A DNA stretch of 64,000 nt from Sporosarcina sp. Marseille-Q4063 (GTDB lineage: Bacteria; Bacillota; Bacilli; Bacillales_A; Planococcaceae): positions 1 through 64,000 of the forward strand of contig NZ_CP070502.1 of NCBI RefSeq assembly GCF_018309085.1, written 5' to 3'. The position numbers were made by a program, and so were the translations under genes. Below are positions 7,705-16,301 of this stretch, piece by piece. Numbering within the stretch: the first letter of the stretch is position 1; every line of letters starts with the position of its first letter. The notes under the pieces are model-generated. The model worked only from the letters and a program-made list of their open reading frames with translations. It did not search any database and was not told the DNA's origin.

Positions 7705-8559
7705 TTGACAAATACAAGATCGATGATATTTACAATTTACGGAGATTATATCCGCCATTACGGAAATAAGATTTGGATTGGCAGCTTAATACATCTGATG
7801 AAAGAATTTGGCCATAATGAACAATCAGTACGCGTAGCTGTTTCAAGAATAATGAAGCAGGGGTGGCTTGAATCTGAAAAAGTCGGAAATAAAAGCTATT
7901 ATTTTTTAACACCCCGCGGTGAAGCAAGAATCGAAGAGGCAGCTATTCGAATTTTCGCATTAAACCCGAAAAAATGGGACGGAAAATGGCGCATGCTCAT
8001 GTACACGATTCCTGAAGAGAAAAGAAGGATTCGCGACGAACTTAGAAAAGAACTGATTTGGAGCGGGTTTGGAAGTATTGCAAATGGGTGCTGGATTTCA
8101 CCGAATAACCTTGAAAAGGAAGTTCATTTGCTAATTAAAAATTACGATATTCAAGCTCATGTAGATTTTTTCGTGGCGGAATACCAAGGTCCGGAAAAAA
8201 ACCGAACCCTTGTTGAAAAAGGATGGCCACTTCAGGAAATTGCAGAAAAACACCAACAATTCATTTCAACGTATAGTAAAAAGTTTATGGAGCATCAATC
8301 AATGATGGATAAAAATTTAATGTCGGATGCGGAATGCTTTGTTGCACGAACAATGCTTGTACACGAATACCGTAAATTTCTGTTTTTCGATCCCGGCCTT
8401 CCAAAAGAACTTTTACCGGAAGTGTGGAGCGGCAATGATGCAGCTAAGTTGTTTGAGAAATATTATAGGTTACTTGCACAGTCTGCAAGTCGTTTTTTTG
8501 AACATGTATTTCGAGAAGATAATGATATTCGGGAAAAAAATGAATTCTTTATTGATTAA
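7705..8559 (+). CDS. paaX: Phenylacetic acid degradation repressor PaaX
   Basis: The 284-residue protein matches the PaaX family: an N-terminal winged helix (FTIYGDYIRHYG then SVRVAVSRIMKQGWL), a central PaaX domain (WDGKWRMLMYTIPEEKR) and a C-terminal domain with the FLFFDPGLPKELLP string. PaaX repressors release DNA when phenylacetyl-CoA binds. Translation starts at TTG 7705 behind a GGAAAGAG site. A TATACT box at 7665-7670 may give it its own promoter. The repeated AAGTGTTATACGA boxes at the two flanking operons are the obvious candidate targets. Confidence 0.92.
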   Translation: MTNTRSMIFTIYGDYIRHYGNKIWIGSLIHLMKEFGHNEQSVRVAVSRIMKQGWLESEKVGNKSYYFLTPRGEARIEEAAIRIFALNPKKWDGKWRMLMYTIPEEKRRIRDELRKELIWSGFGSIANGCWISPNNLEKEVHLLIKNYDIQAHVDFFVAEYQGPEKNRTLVEKGWPLQEIAEKHQQFISTYSKKFMEHQSMMDKNLMSDAECFVARTMLVHEYRKFLFFDPGLPKELLPEVWSGNDAAKLFEKYYRLLAQSASRFFEHVFREDNDIREKNEFFID

Positions 8560-8569
8560 TAACGAGTTG

Positions 8570-8602
8570 AAACTGGGTGCATAATTGTATCCCGGTTTTT
8601 TT
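8570..8602 (+). terminator. Intrinsic terminator after paaX
   Basis: AACTGGG (8571-8577) pairs with CCCGGTT (8591-8597), with one G-T pair, around a 13-base loop, and is followed by a T-run. It closes the paa operon. Confidence 0.7.
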
Positions 8603-8657
8603 ATACAACAAAACAATGACTTTTATTTCCCAAAACACGGAGTTTTCTAATTATTCA

Positions 8658-8709
8658 TTGACTATCGTATTACGAATTGGTAATATTACGTTTTATAAGT
8701 GTTATACGA
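8658..8709 (+). promoter_or_regulatory. Sigma-A promoter and candidate operator of the phenylalanine dehydrogenase operon
   Basis: TTGACT (8658-8663) and TAATAT (8681-8686) have a 17-bp spacer. The spacer contains the palindrome TCGTATTACGA (8665-8675). AAGTGTTATACGA (8697-8709) begins 11 bp after the -10, exactly as upstream of paaA. The shared placement suggests one regulator for both operons. The 8560-8815 gap otherwise holds a ribosome-binding-site-like AAGGAGGT at 8747-8754 with no usable start codon after it. Confidence 0.6.
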
Positions 8710-8815
8710 TGCAGTGAGAGATTAGTAGATTTTTAACGCTTTCATGAAGGAGGTTTAGATTCATATAATTTATATAGGCGTCAAGTTATTCTTATTCTTT
8801 GCGAGGGGTGAATGA

Positions 8816-9211
8816 ATGAAACCCGGTATGGAAGTTGGCATGGCAGAGACGTTGAAAATTATCGTTACAAAGGACATGTTTGCCGCATTTGAAGGTGAAG
8901 TGATACACACCGTCTATTCGACTGTTGCGATGACGTACCATATGGAATGGGTTTCACGGAAAATCATTCTTCCTTTTTTAGAAAGTCATGAAGAAGGAAT
9001 GGGGGCGTCAGTGGATGTGAAACATATTTCGCCTTCATTATACGGCGCAGAGTTAACCTTGACAGCAACTATAACAGAGTTGCATGCCAATGAGGTTCTC
9101 ACAGCAATAGACGTTTATAATAATTTCAGGTTAATCGGTAAGGGAAAAGTTAAACAGGTTATTTTGCCTAAAGATACAATCACTAAAATGTTTGAAGCTG
9201 TGTCGACATAA
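8816..9211 (+). CDS. Hotdog-fold acyl-CoA thioesterase, FlK-like
   Basis: A 131-residue hotdog-fold protein resembling the FlK (fluoroacetyl-CoA thioesterase) group: a T-V-Y-S-T-V-A-M-T stretch with the following HMEWVSRKIILPFL helix, and a central VDVKHISPSLYGAEL strand pair. It is the first gene of the operon with phenylalanine dehydrogenase and the 2-oxoacid dehydrogenase. It may hydrolyse phenylacetyl-CoA or a dead-end CoA ester, in the way PaaI relieves CoA sequestration in other bacteria. That function is inferred. The GAGGGG site precedes ATG 8816. Confidence 0.75.
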   Translation: MKPGMEVGMAETLKIIVTKDMFAAFEGEVIHTVYSTVAMTYHMEWVSRKIILPFLESHEEGMGASVDVKHISPSLYGAELTLTATITELHANEVLTAIDVYNNFRLIGKGKVKQVILPKDTITKMFEAVST

Positions 9212-9251
9212 GATTTGTTAATGAGATGAAAGTCTCGAGGGGGCTTATTAG

Positions 9252-10394
9252 ATGAAGTTTGTAGAAGAAACGGCAATAGCAAATAAGTTTAATCTTTTTG
9301 AACAGATGGCTGAACACGAACAAGTCGTATTCTGCAATGATCCGTCTACAGGTTTGCGGGCGATTATTGCTATCCACAATACAACGCTGGGGCCGGCCTT
9401 GGGGGGCTGTCGAATGCAACCTTATGAAAGTGTGGATGAAGCTTTGGAAGATGCGCTGCGGCTCTCAAAAGGCATGAGTTATAAATGTGCGGCGGCAGAT
9501 GTGGATTTCGGCGGGGGGAAAGCGGTAATTATCGGCGACCCTAAAACAGATAAAAGTCCTGAATTATTTCGCGCATTTGGCCAATTCGTCGATTCGCTCG
9601 GTGGTAGATTTTACACCGGTACCGATATGGGGACGACGATGGATGATTTCATTCATGCGTTGAAAGAGACGAATTGCATTGTCGGCGTACCGGAGGCGTA
9701 CGGGGGCGGCGGCGATTCATCAATACCGACCGCAGAAGGCGTTTTATATGGCATTAAAGCCACCAATAAAGTGCTGTTTGGAAAAGATGATTTAGGCGGC
9801 GTATCGTACGCTGTTCAAGGCTTGGGGAAAGTAGGGTTTAAAGTTGCATCAGGACTTCTAGAAGCCGGGGCTAAACTATTTGTAACGGATATAAACGAAG
9901 AAAGTCTGCGGGCAATAGAAAAATATGCAAGCGCTACACCCGGCACTGTCAAGATTGTCGCGAGTGAAGATATTTATTCGCAAGAAGCGGATGTATTTAT
10001 CCCTTGCGCATTTGGCGGCGTGATTAATGACAATACAATCAATCAATTCAAAGTCAAAGCAATTGCAGGATCCGCAAATAATCAGCTACTCCATGAAAGT
10101 CACGGAAAAAAACTTAAAGAAAAAGGAATTTTACATGCTCCAGATTATATTATAAATTCAGGCGGATTAATCCAGGTGGCGGATGAACTTTATGGTGTAA
10201 ACCATGAGCGGGTGTTGGCGAAAACAAAACACATCTATGATGCTATTTTAGAAGTATACAAGCTGGCTGAGGCCGACGGGGTATGCACGATGGAATCAGC
10301 GAATAAGATGTGCGAAAAGCGGATGGAGTCAAGAAGTAAACGTAACGGTTTTTACACGCCTTCAGTGAAACCTAAATGGGCAATCCGCAAATGA
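9252..10394 (+). CDS. pdh: L-phenylalanine dehydrogenase
   Basis: This 380-residue NAD-dependent amino acid dehydrogenase belongs to the Glu/Leu/Phe/Val family. The substrate lysines are K78 (MSYKCAAAD) and K90 (FGGGKAVI), and the NAD motif is GLGKVG at 190-195. It resembles the Lysinibacillus and Sporosarcina phenylalanine dehydrogenases more than leucine dehydrogenase: it has the [13 protein letters not shown] segment (121-133), the RPKW-like PKWAIRK tail, and a length of 380 rather than about 365. It would convert L-phenylalanine to phenylpyruvate plus ammonia. The next four genes encode a 2-oxoacid dehydrogenase, the natural consumer of that product. Some activity on other hydrophobic amino acids is possible. 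Confidence 0.85.
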   Translation: MKFVEETAIANKFNLFEQMAEHEQVVFCNDPSTGLRAIIAIHNTTLGPALGGCRMQPYESVDEALEDALRLSKGMSYKCAAADVDFGGGKAVIIGDPKTDKSPELFRAFGQFVDSLGGRFYTGTDMGTTMDDFIHALKETNCIVGVPEAYGGGGDSSIPTAEGVLYGIKATNKVLFGKDDLGGVSYAVQGLGKVGFKVASGLLEAGAKLFVTDINEESLRAIEKYASATPGTVKIVASEDIYSQEADVFIPCAFGGVINDNTINQFKVKAIAGSANNQLLHESHGKKLKEKGILHAPDYIINSGGLIQVADELYGVNHERVLAKTKHIYDAILEVYKLAEADGVCTMESANKMCEKRMESRSKRNGFYTPSVKPKWAIRK

Positions 10395-10415
10395 TTGTGT
10401 CAGGAGGAATTTAGC

Positions 10416-11471
10416 ATGGAAAAACATTATCCAATTAAAAGAATAATTGATAATGAAGGTTTTCTAATCGATTCATCCTTTGAAAGCCAGATAAACGAAA
10501 AGCTAGTAAAGGATTTTTATTATCATATGGTTCGAATTCGGACATTCGATAGAAAAGCGATTAACCTACAGCGTCAAGGTCGCCTGGGAACTTACGCGCC
10601 GTTTGAGGGACAAGAAGCCTCGCAAGTTGGTAGTAGTCTAGCGCTCGATTCAGGGGATTGGATATTTCCGACTTATCGGGATCACGGGGCGACATTAACG
10701 TTCGGTGCGGATATGGTAAGAACTTATTTGTATTGGAATGGACGTGTCGAAGGTTGTGTTCCACCAGAAGGAAGAAATATTTTTCCGCCGGCAGTACCGA
10801 TTGCAACTCAAATCCCACATGCGGTTGGCGCGGCTTGGGCAGAAAAAATGAAAGGCACAAATCATGGTGCAATCACCTACTTCGGAGATGGTGCTACATC
10901 GGAAGGAGACTTCCATGAAGGTTTGAATTTTGCGAGCGTATTTAAAGTGCCTGTGGTCTTTTTCAATCAAAATAATGGTTATGCAATTTCGGTACCAATT
11001 GATCGGCAAATGAATTCAGCAACAATTGCGCAAAAGTCTGTTGCCTATGACATGCCCGGAGTTCGTATTGACGGAAATGATTGTTTTGCAGTTTATTTTG
11101 AAACCAAAAAGGCTTTTGAACATGCTAGAAGCGGCAATGGTCCCACTTTGATAGAGGCAGTTACTTGGCGGACCGGAGCTCATACGACAGCAGATGATCC
11201 AACGAAATATCGTTCTGAAGATGAGGGGAAAGATTTTGCAGACCCGATTGATCGCTTGGAAATGTTCATGAAAAATTCTGGCTATTGGGATGAAAACTGG
11301 GCTTCAGATACAAGAGAAAAGACGGATATTGAAATTGAAAAAGCGGTGGAAGCGATGGAAAATTATCCAACAGCCGAAGTGGAAGATCTTTTTAACAATG
11401 TTTTTGAGAACATGCCGACTCAACTCATTGAACAAAAAGACAAATATCTCGCACATTTGAGGAGGTTGTGA
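10416..11471 (+). CDS. 2-oxoacid dehydrogenase E1 component, alpha subunit
   Basis: The thiamine-diphosphate-dependent E1 alpha subunit, 351 residues from ATG 10416, which follows CAGGAGG. The ThDP/Mg motif GDGATSEGDFHEGLNFAS and the NNGYAISVP string are intact. Overall it looks closer to pyruvate dehydrogenase E1 alpha (NxQRQGRLGTYAP start) than to branched-chain BkdAA, but position after phenylalanine dehydrogenase points to an aryl 2-oxoacid such as phenylpyruvate. It decarboxylates the oxoacid and passes the acyl group to the lipoyl domain of E2. Substrate assignment is inference. Confidence 0.88.
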   Translation: MEKHYPIKRIIDNEGFLIDSSFESQINEKLVKDFYYHMVRIRTFDRKAINLQRQGRLGTYAPFEGQEASQVGSSLALDSGDWIFPTYRDHGATLTFGADMVRTYLYWNGRVEGCVPPEGRNIFPPAVPIATQIPHAVGAAWAEKMKGTNHGAITYFGDGATSEGDFHEGLNFASVFKVPVVFFNQNNGYAISVPIDRQMNSATIAQKSVAYDMPGVRIDGNDCFAVYFETKKAFEHARSGNGPTLIEAVTWRTGAHTTADDPTKYRSEDEGKDFADPIDRLEMFMKNSGYWDENWASDTREKTDIEIEKAVEAMENYPTAEVEDLFNNVFENMPTQLIEQKDKYLAHLRRL

Positions 11472-11473
11472 AA

Positions 11474-12493
11474 ATGGCGATGGAACTAAAAGAATCATCA
11501 TATTCAAAACAGACGACTAAACTAATGACAATGGTTCAAGCAATCAACGACGGTATGAGAACGATGCTTGAAGAAGATGAACGTACCCTTCTATTGGGTG
11601 AAGATATCGGTAAAAATGGAGGGGTTTTCCGCGCAACCGAAGGGCTATATGATGTATTCGGTGAAAGTCGTGTAATCGATACGCCGCTATCAGAAGCAGG
11701 GATTATTGGCACGTCAATCGGACTTGCAGTGAATGGATTTAGACCTGTTGCTGAAATACAATTTCTTGGATTTATATATCCTGCATATGAACAAATCATG
11801 ACCCACGTTTCTCGGATAAGAATGCGAACGATGGGTCATTTTACTGTGCCAATGGTCATTCGTGCGCCTTATGGGGCTGGAATAAGAGCGCCAGATATCC
11901 ATTCGGATAGTACTGAAGCGCTTTTCACGCATATGCCGGGCTTAAAAGTTGTTTGTCCATCAGGGCCATATGACGCGAAAGGGTTATTGATAGCCGCAAT
12001 GGAAGATCCCGATCCAGTGCTCGTTTTGGAAAATATGAAAAGTTACCGAGCACAACGAGAAGACGTTCCAGTTGGCAAATATACTGTCGAAATTGGAAAA
12101 GGAAAGCGAGTGAGAGAAGGAACTGATATTACAATTATTGCTTGGGGAGCAATGATTGCTGTAGCCGAAAAGGCAGCTGGTTTCATGGAGGAAAATGGAG
12201 TTCTTTGTGAAGTTATTGACCTTAGAACGCTTTATCCGATAGACCGTGAGATTATTGCCGAGTCCGTTCAAAAAACTACGAGAGCAGTTATTGTACATGA
12301 AGCCCATTCAACAGGGGGCCTTGGTAACGATATTGTTTCCATCATTAATGATACATCTTTTCTTTATTTGCGGGCACCGATTGAACGCGTGACAGGTTTC
12401 GATGTTCCAGTTCCGCTTTTTGCGTTAGAAGATCACTATTCGCCGACAGTTGAACGAGTAGTTGAAGGTATCGAAAAGGTAATGGAGTTTTAA
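11474..12493 (+). CDS. 2-oxoacid dehydrogenase E1 component, beta subunit
   Basis: The E1 beta subunit of 339 residues, starting at ATG 11474, 8 bases after a GAGGAGG site and 2 bases after the alpha stop. It shows the transketolase-like LGEDIGKNGGVFRATEGL start, the E-x-Q motif AEIQFLGFIYPAYEQI and the C-terminal VIDLRTLYPIDRE segment. It forms the alpha2beta2 decarboxylase with the preceding gene. An in-frame GTG 6 bp upstream is too close to the ribosome binding site to be preferred. Confidence 0.9.
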   Translation: MAMELKESSYSKQTTKLMTMVQAINDGMRTMLEEDERTLLLGEDIGKNGGVFRATEGLYDVFGESRVIDTPLSEAGIIGTSIGLAVNGFRPVAEIQFLGFIYPAYEQIMTHVSRIRMRTMGHFTVPMVIRAPYGAGIRAPDIHSDSTEALFTHMPGLKVVCPSGPYDAKGLLIAAMEDPDPVLVLENMKSYRAQREDVPVGKYTVEIGKGKRVREGTDITIIAWGAMIAVAEKAAGFMEENGVLCEVIDLRTLYPIDREIIAESVQKTTRAVIVHEAHSTGGLGNDIVSIINDTSFLYLRAPIERVTGFDVPVPLFALEDHYSPTVERVVEGIEKVMEF

Positions 12494-12505
12494 GGGGGGA
12501 ATGAT

Positions 12506-13705
12506 GTGCTAGAAGTGAAATTGCATGATATCGGTGAAGGTATGACTGAAGGAGAGATTGTTAATTATTTTGTGGAAGTTGGAGATCAGGTCAGTACCGA
12601 TCAACCGCTAGTCGAAGTGCTGACGGACAAAATGACAGCTGAACTTCCTTCGCCCTGCACGGGAACAGTACGAAAAATAATTGTAAAGCCCGGTGAAACT
12701 GTTCAAGTAGGCACAAGTCTGATCATTATAGAGGCAGATAAGGAACATCAAATAATCAGTGAAACAATAACTTCAAACAACCCAGTTGCAGCGACAATGG
12801 ACAAAGGAATTGAACGAATCGTCAACCCTTTTAAGAGAGTTCTCGCAGCGCCATATACACGTAAAATCGCGCGAGATAACAATATCGATATTGCGGAAGT
12901 CCCCGCGGCGGATCCGTCCGGCAGAGTTACAGAAGAAGATGTATATCGGTATATAAAAAAGAGTCAGGAAATCAATGAGTTAGACGAACAGCCAGTGAAG
13001 TTTAAAGAACAAACTCCAGATGAAATTCCGTTTCGAGGAATCCGCAAAGAAATCGCTAAAAAAATGATGAAATCTCTTTTCACTATTCCACATGTAACCC
13101 ATTTCGATGAAGTGAATATGACAAAGTTATTTGAGATACGTGAAGAGATGAATAAAGCAGGAAATGCAGTTTCGGTTCCCGCTTTTTTTATCAAAGCACT
13201 AACGATTTCATTGAAAGAATTCCCGATTTTTAATGCCGAGCTTGATGAAGAAAATGATCGGATATTGCTAAAGAAGAGTTACCATATCGGATTTGCAACC
13301 GAAACAAAAAATGGACTTTTAGTTCCTGTTATTCACGATGCAGATAAAAAATCGATCAAAGAAATTCATCATGATTTAATCGAGTTAACCGAAAAGGCCG
13401 TCACTGGAAAGCTATCACTTGCCGAAATGCAAAATAGTACATTTTCCATGAGCAATGTTGGTCCGCTTGGAAGTACTGGAGCCACACCGATCATCAACTA
13501 CCCCGAAACCGCATTAATCGCATTTCATAAAACAAAAAAACGGCCAATTGTAAATGATCAGGATGAGATTGTTATCGGGCATGTCATGACGCTTTCCATG
13601 TCTTTTGACCATCGTGTCGCAGATGGTTCGACTGCTGTTTCTTTTACGAACCGATTTATTAATCTAATTGAACATCCATATCAATTAATTTTGGAGATGG
13701 TTTAA
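12506..13705 (+). CDS. Dihydrolipoamide acyltransferase (E2) of the 2-oxoacid dehydrogenase complex
   Basis: A 399-residue E2. It has one N-terminal lipoyl domain (lipoylated lysine K42 in TDKMTAELP), a peripheral subunit-binding domain at about 115-152 (APYTRKIARDNNID, GRVTEEDVYRYI), and a catalytic acyltransferase domain ending in the active-site HRVADG at 369-374. It takes the acyl group from E1 and transfers it to CoA; with phenylpyruvate this would yield phenylacetyl-CoA. The start is GTG 12506 after GGGGGAATGAT. Confidence 0.9.
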   Translation: MLEVKLHDIGEGMTEGEIVNYFVEVGDQVSTDQPLVEVLTDKMTAELPSPCTGTVRKIIVKPGETVQVGTSLIIIEADKEHQIISETITSNNPVAATMDKGIERIVNPFKRVLAAPYTRKIARDNNIDIAEVPAADPSGRVTEEDVYRYIKKSQEINELDEQPVKFKEQTPDEIPFRGIRKEIAKKMMKSLFTIPHVTHFDEVNMTKLFEIREEMNKAGNAVSVPAFFIKALTISLKEFPIFNAELDEENDRILLKKSYHIGFATETKNGLLVPVIHDADKKSIKEIHHDLIELTEKAVTGKLSLAEMQNSTFSMSNVGPLGSTGATPIINYPETALIAFHKTKKRPIVNDQDEIVIGHVMTLSMSFDHRVADGSTAVSFTNRFINLIEHPYQLILEMV

Positions 13706-15124
13706 ATGGTTGTCGGTGAAATCAGTCAAGAGAGAGATCTCGTTATTATTGGCGGGGGGCCAGGCGGTTATTCGGCAGCAATACGCGCCGCGCAACTCGG
13801 TCTGTCAGTGACTTTGATTGAACAAGGACATATAGGCGGCGTTTGTTTGAATGAAGGATGCATCCCTTCAAAAGTTTTTACGCACGCTGCAGCTAAACTA
13901 GTGGAAAAACCTCATTTACAAGATTTAGGGATTTCCGGAAGCGAAGGAAAATTTGATATAAAGCAACTTCTCGCTTATAAAACGAAAGTAATTAAAAGAC
14001 TGAGGTCAGGTATAGAAAATTTATGCAAAGAAAATAAAATTGAACTGATAAACGGAAAAGCAACATTTTTAGATATAAATCGAATTGGTGTCGAAAATGG
14101 GCATCAGTTCGATATTTTCACTTGTAAAAATACAATCATCGCAACAGGAAGTTCACCTATTATGCCTTTGGAATTGAAAACAATCTCTGGCAGAATTTTA
14201 TTGGCTCATGAAATATTTAACCTTCAGGAAATCCCGACCGATTTACTAATCATGGGAAATGACTATATCTCCATGGAAGTTGCTTCTTGTTATGCGGCAT
14301 TGGGTTCAAATGTAACAATTATTCTCGACAATCAACTAGGGTTGCCATTCGATGAATCCATAAAGAAAGAATTACTGCGATTATTCAAGAAAAGAAAAAT
14401 CCGAGTGATTAATAAAGAAAAATTATTGTCAACTAATGAAAAGGAAGACGGAATAACGCTTACAATACAAACTGATAAAAATAGAGAAGAGACATTCCAT
14501 GGTTCATTTCTGTTCGTTTCAGGTACAAAAATACCAAATGTTGAAACCATTGGTATCGAACGTTTTGGAATTCAACAGACAGATCAAGGCTTCATTAAAG
14601 TCGATGGAAATATGGAATCATCAATCAATTCGATTTACGCAATCGGAGATGTAACAGAAGGACCTGCGCTTGCTGTGAAGGCTATTAAGCAAGGGAAGGC
14701 GGCAGTTGAAGCGATTTCAGGGGGGAAGCCAGAAGTCGATCTTACTTTTCTACCTGTAATTGTCCATACAATCCCGCCAATTGCTTCGGTAGGATTAACT
14801 GAGCAAGATATATCAGAACTTGGATTAGATGCACGCATTAGCCAGTTTCCTATGCGGAGCAATGGTTATGCGGCAATAACAGCTGATGTGGATGGCTTTA
14901 TAAAAGTTATTTCGGATTCAACTACAAGTATTATACTTGGGATTCATATGATTGGAGAAGGGGCTGTTGAACTGTCGACTTCTTTTGTGCAATTAATGGA
15001 AATGGCCGCAAAAGAAGAAGATATAAAATTCCCTTCTTATGCACATCCGGGGATTGGAGAGGGTGTGCTTGAAGCGGTCGAGGGATTGGTCGGACAGGCG
15101 ATTCATAGTGTTCTAACAAAATAA
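13706..15124 (+). CDS. Dihydrolipoyl dehydrogenase (E3)
   Basis: A FAD-dependent disulfide oxidoreductase of 472 residues that reoxidises the lipoyl group of E2. The FAD motif GGGPGGYSAA and the redox pair C47/C52 (GGVCLNEGCIPSK) are present. The C-terminal active-site motif is HPGIGE (447-452) where the usual form is HPTLSE; His and Glu are kept. The sequence is rather divergent for an E3, as expected of a dedicated rather than housekeeping copy. ATG 13706 follows the E2 stop directly. Confidence 0.88.
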   Translation: MVVGEISQERDLVIIGGGPGGYSAAIRAAQLGLSVTLIEQGHIGGVCLNEGCIPSKVFTHAAAKLVEKPHLQDLGISGSEGKFDIKQLLAYKTKVIKRLRSGIENLCKENKIELINGKATFLDINRIGVENGHQFDIFTCKNTIIATGSSPIMPLELKTISGRILLAHEIFNLQEIPTDLLIMGNDYISMEVASCYAALGSNVTIILDNQLGLPFDESIKKELLRLFKKRKIRVINKEKLLSTNEKEDGITLTIQTDKNREETFHGSFLFVSGTKIPNVETIGIERFGIQQTDQGFIKVDGNMESSINSIYAIGDVTEGPALAVKAIKQGKAAVEAISGGKPEVDLTFLPVIVHTIPPIASVGLTEQDISELGLDARISQFPMRSNGYAAITADVDGFIKVISDSTTSIILGIHMIGEGAVELSTSFVQLMEMAAKEEDIKFPSYAHPGIGEGVLEAVEGLVGQAIHSVLTK

Positions 15125-15179
15125 GAATGTAATTTTTTTGAATATGTATTTATGCGGAAGATTTCAATAAAACAGCAGA

Positions 15180-15193
15180 TGTAAGCGCTTAAA
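15180..15193 (+). promoter_or_regulatory. Candidate catabolite-responsive element (cre)
   Basis: TGTAAGCGCTTAAA matches the Bacillus cre consensus TGWAANCGNTNWCA at 13 of 14 positions. It lies about 25 bp upstream of the -35 of the ABC importer promoter, a place where CcpA could act. Confidence 0.5.
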
Positions 15194-15201
15194 CCAATGG
15201 A

Positions 15202-15270
15202 ATATTCAAAATGTTATTGACTATCTACTAAAGCCGGTGTAGCATTAAGAAAATTTCACATTTTGAATAT
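15202..15270 (+). promoter_or_regulatory. Promoter of the ABC importer flanked by a 13-bp inverted repeat
   Basis: TTGACT (15217-15222) and TAGCAT (15240-15245) have a 17-bp spacer. The promoter is bracketed by ATATTCAAAATGT (15202-15214) and its exact inverse ACATTTTGAATAT (15258-15270). A related TTTTGAATATGT occurs near 15136-15147. The arrangement suggests a repressor binding both sides of the promoter. Confidence 0.5.
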
Positions 15271-15291
15271 AGTGAATAAGGGGGAAAATTA

Positions 15292-16284
15292 ATGAAGAAT
15301 AATTGGAAAAAGATGATGGTTGCGCTTTTCAGTGTTGTGCTTATACTTTCAGCATGTGGGGAAGGTGAAAAAGCGGGGGAAGGCGAGAAAACAGGGTCTG
15401 ACTCGAAAAAATATAAAATAGGTGTGACTCAAATTCTAGAACACCCATCACTAAATGCAGCATTTGAAGGCTTTAAAGAAGCATTAGAGGATGCAGGACT
15501 TGATGTAGAGTATGATGTGCAGAACGCTCAAAATGATATGGGTAATAATACTACCATCGCGACAAATCTTGTGAACTCTGATGTAGATTTAATCTTCGCG
15601 AACTCAACTCCTAGTGCACAAGCAGTAGTAGGGGCGACAAAGGATATTCCGGTTGTATTCACATCTGTTACGGATGCAGTAAGTGCTGAATTAATTGAAT
15701 CTATGGAAAATCCGGGAGGCAATATAACAGGCACGATTGATTTGCATCCAGATGCAATTCCAAATACCATGAAATTTATGAAAGACGAATTAGGCGCGAA
15801 AAACATCGGAATGGTGTTTAATGCCGGAGAACAAAACTCGAGAGCCCAAGTGGATTCTGTTAAAGAAATGCTGGAAGAGATGGATATGAAAGTTGTTGAA
15901 GCATCTGTATCAACTTCAGCTGAAGTAAAACAAGCTGCGGAATCATTAGTAGGTCAAGTAGATGCATTTTATATTATTACAGATAACACAGTTGTTTCCG
16001 CACTTGAATCAGTGATTTCAGTTGCTGAAGATAATGAAATTCCAATGATGGTTGCCGAATTTGATTCCGTTAAGCGTGGGGGATTAGGCGCATATGGATT
16101 TGAATACCATGATATCGGTTATGAAGCAGGTGAAATGGCTGTTAAGATTTTAAAAGATGGAACTAAACCAGCAGATATACCAGCACAATACCCGCAGAAT
16201 TTAATGTTCGTTGTAAATAAAGACGCGGCAGACAAAATGGGCGTTACAATTAAAGATGAGTGGAAAGCAGAACTTACTGAATAA
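15292..16284 (+). CDS. ABC transporter substrate-binding lipoprotein (TrpX/PF04392 type)
   Basis: A 330-residue lipoprotein with signal peptide and lipobox LSAC (C22), then a periplasmic-binding-protein type I fold beginning KYKIGVTQILEHPSLNAAF. The family (ABC_sub_bind) includes streptococcal proteins known to bind tryptophan and other aromatic amino acids. It lies directly downstream of the phenylalanine catabolic genes and forms an operon with a permease and an ATPase, so aromatic amino acid capture is a reasonable inference. The ribosome binding site is AAGGGGGAAA. Confidence 0.85.
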   Translation: MKNNWKKMMVALFSVVLILSACGEGEKAGEGEKTGSDSKKYKIGVTQILEHPSLNAAFEGFKEALEDAGLDVEYDVQNAQNDMGNNTTIATNLVNSDVDLIFANSTPSAQAVVGATKDIPVVFTSVTDAVSAELIESMENPGGNITGTIDLHPDAIPNTMKFMKDELGAKNIGMVFNAGEQNSRAQVDSVKEMLEEMDMKVVEASVSTSAEVKQAAESLVGQVDAFYIITDNTVVSALESVISVAEDNEIPMMVAEFDSVKRGGLGAYGFEYHDIGYEAGEMAVKILKDGTKPADIPAQYPQNLMFVVNKDAADKMGVTIKDEWKAELTE

Positions 16285-16301
16285 ATAGGAGATGATTCTA
16301 A

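Noticed and set aside
8747..8815. Good ribosome binding site AAGGAGGT with no ATG, GTG or TTG behind it
   Set aside because: The only frame would start at ATT and give about 18 residues; too little to call a gene.
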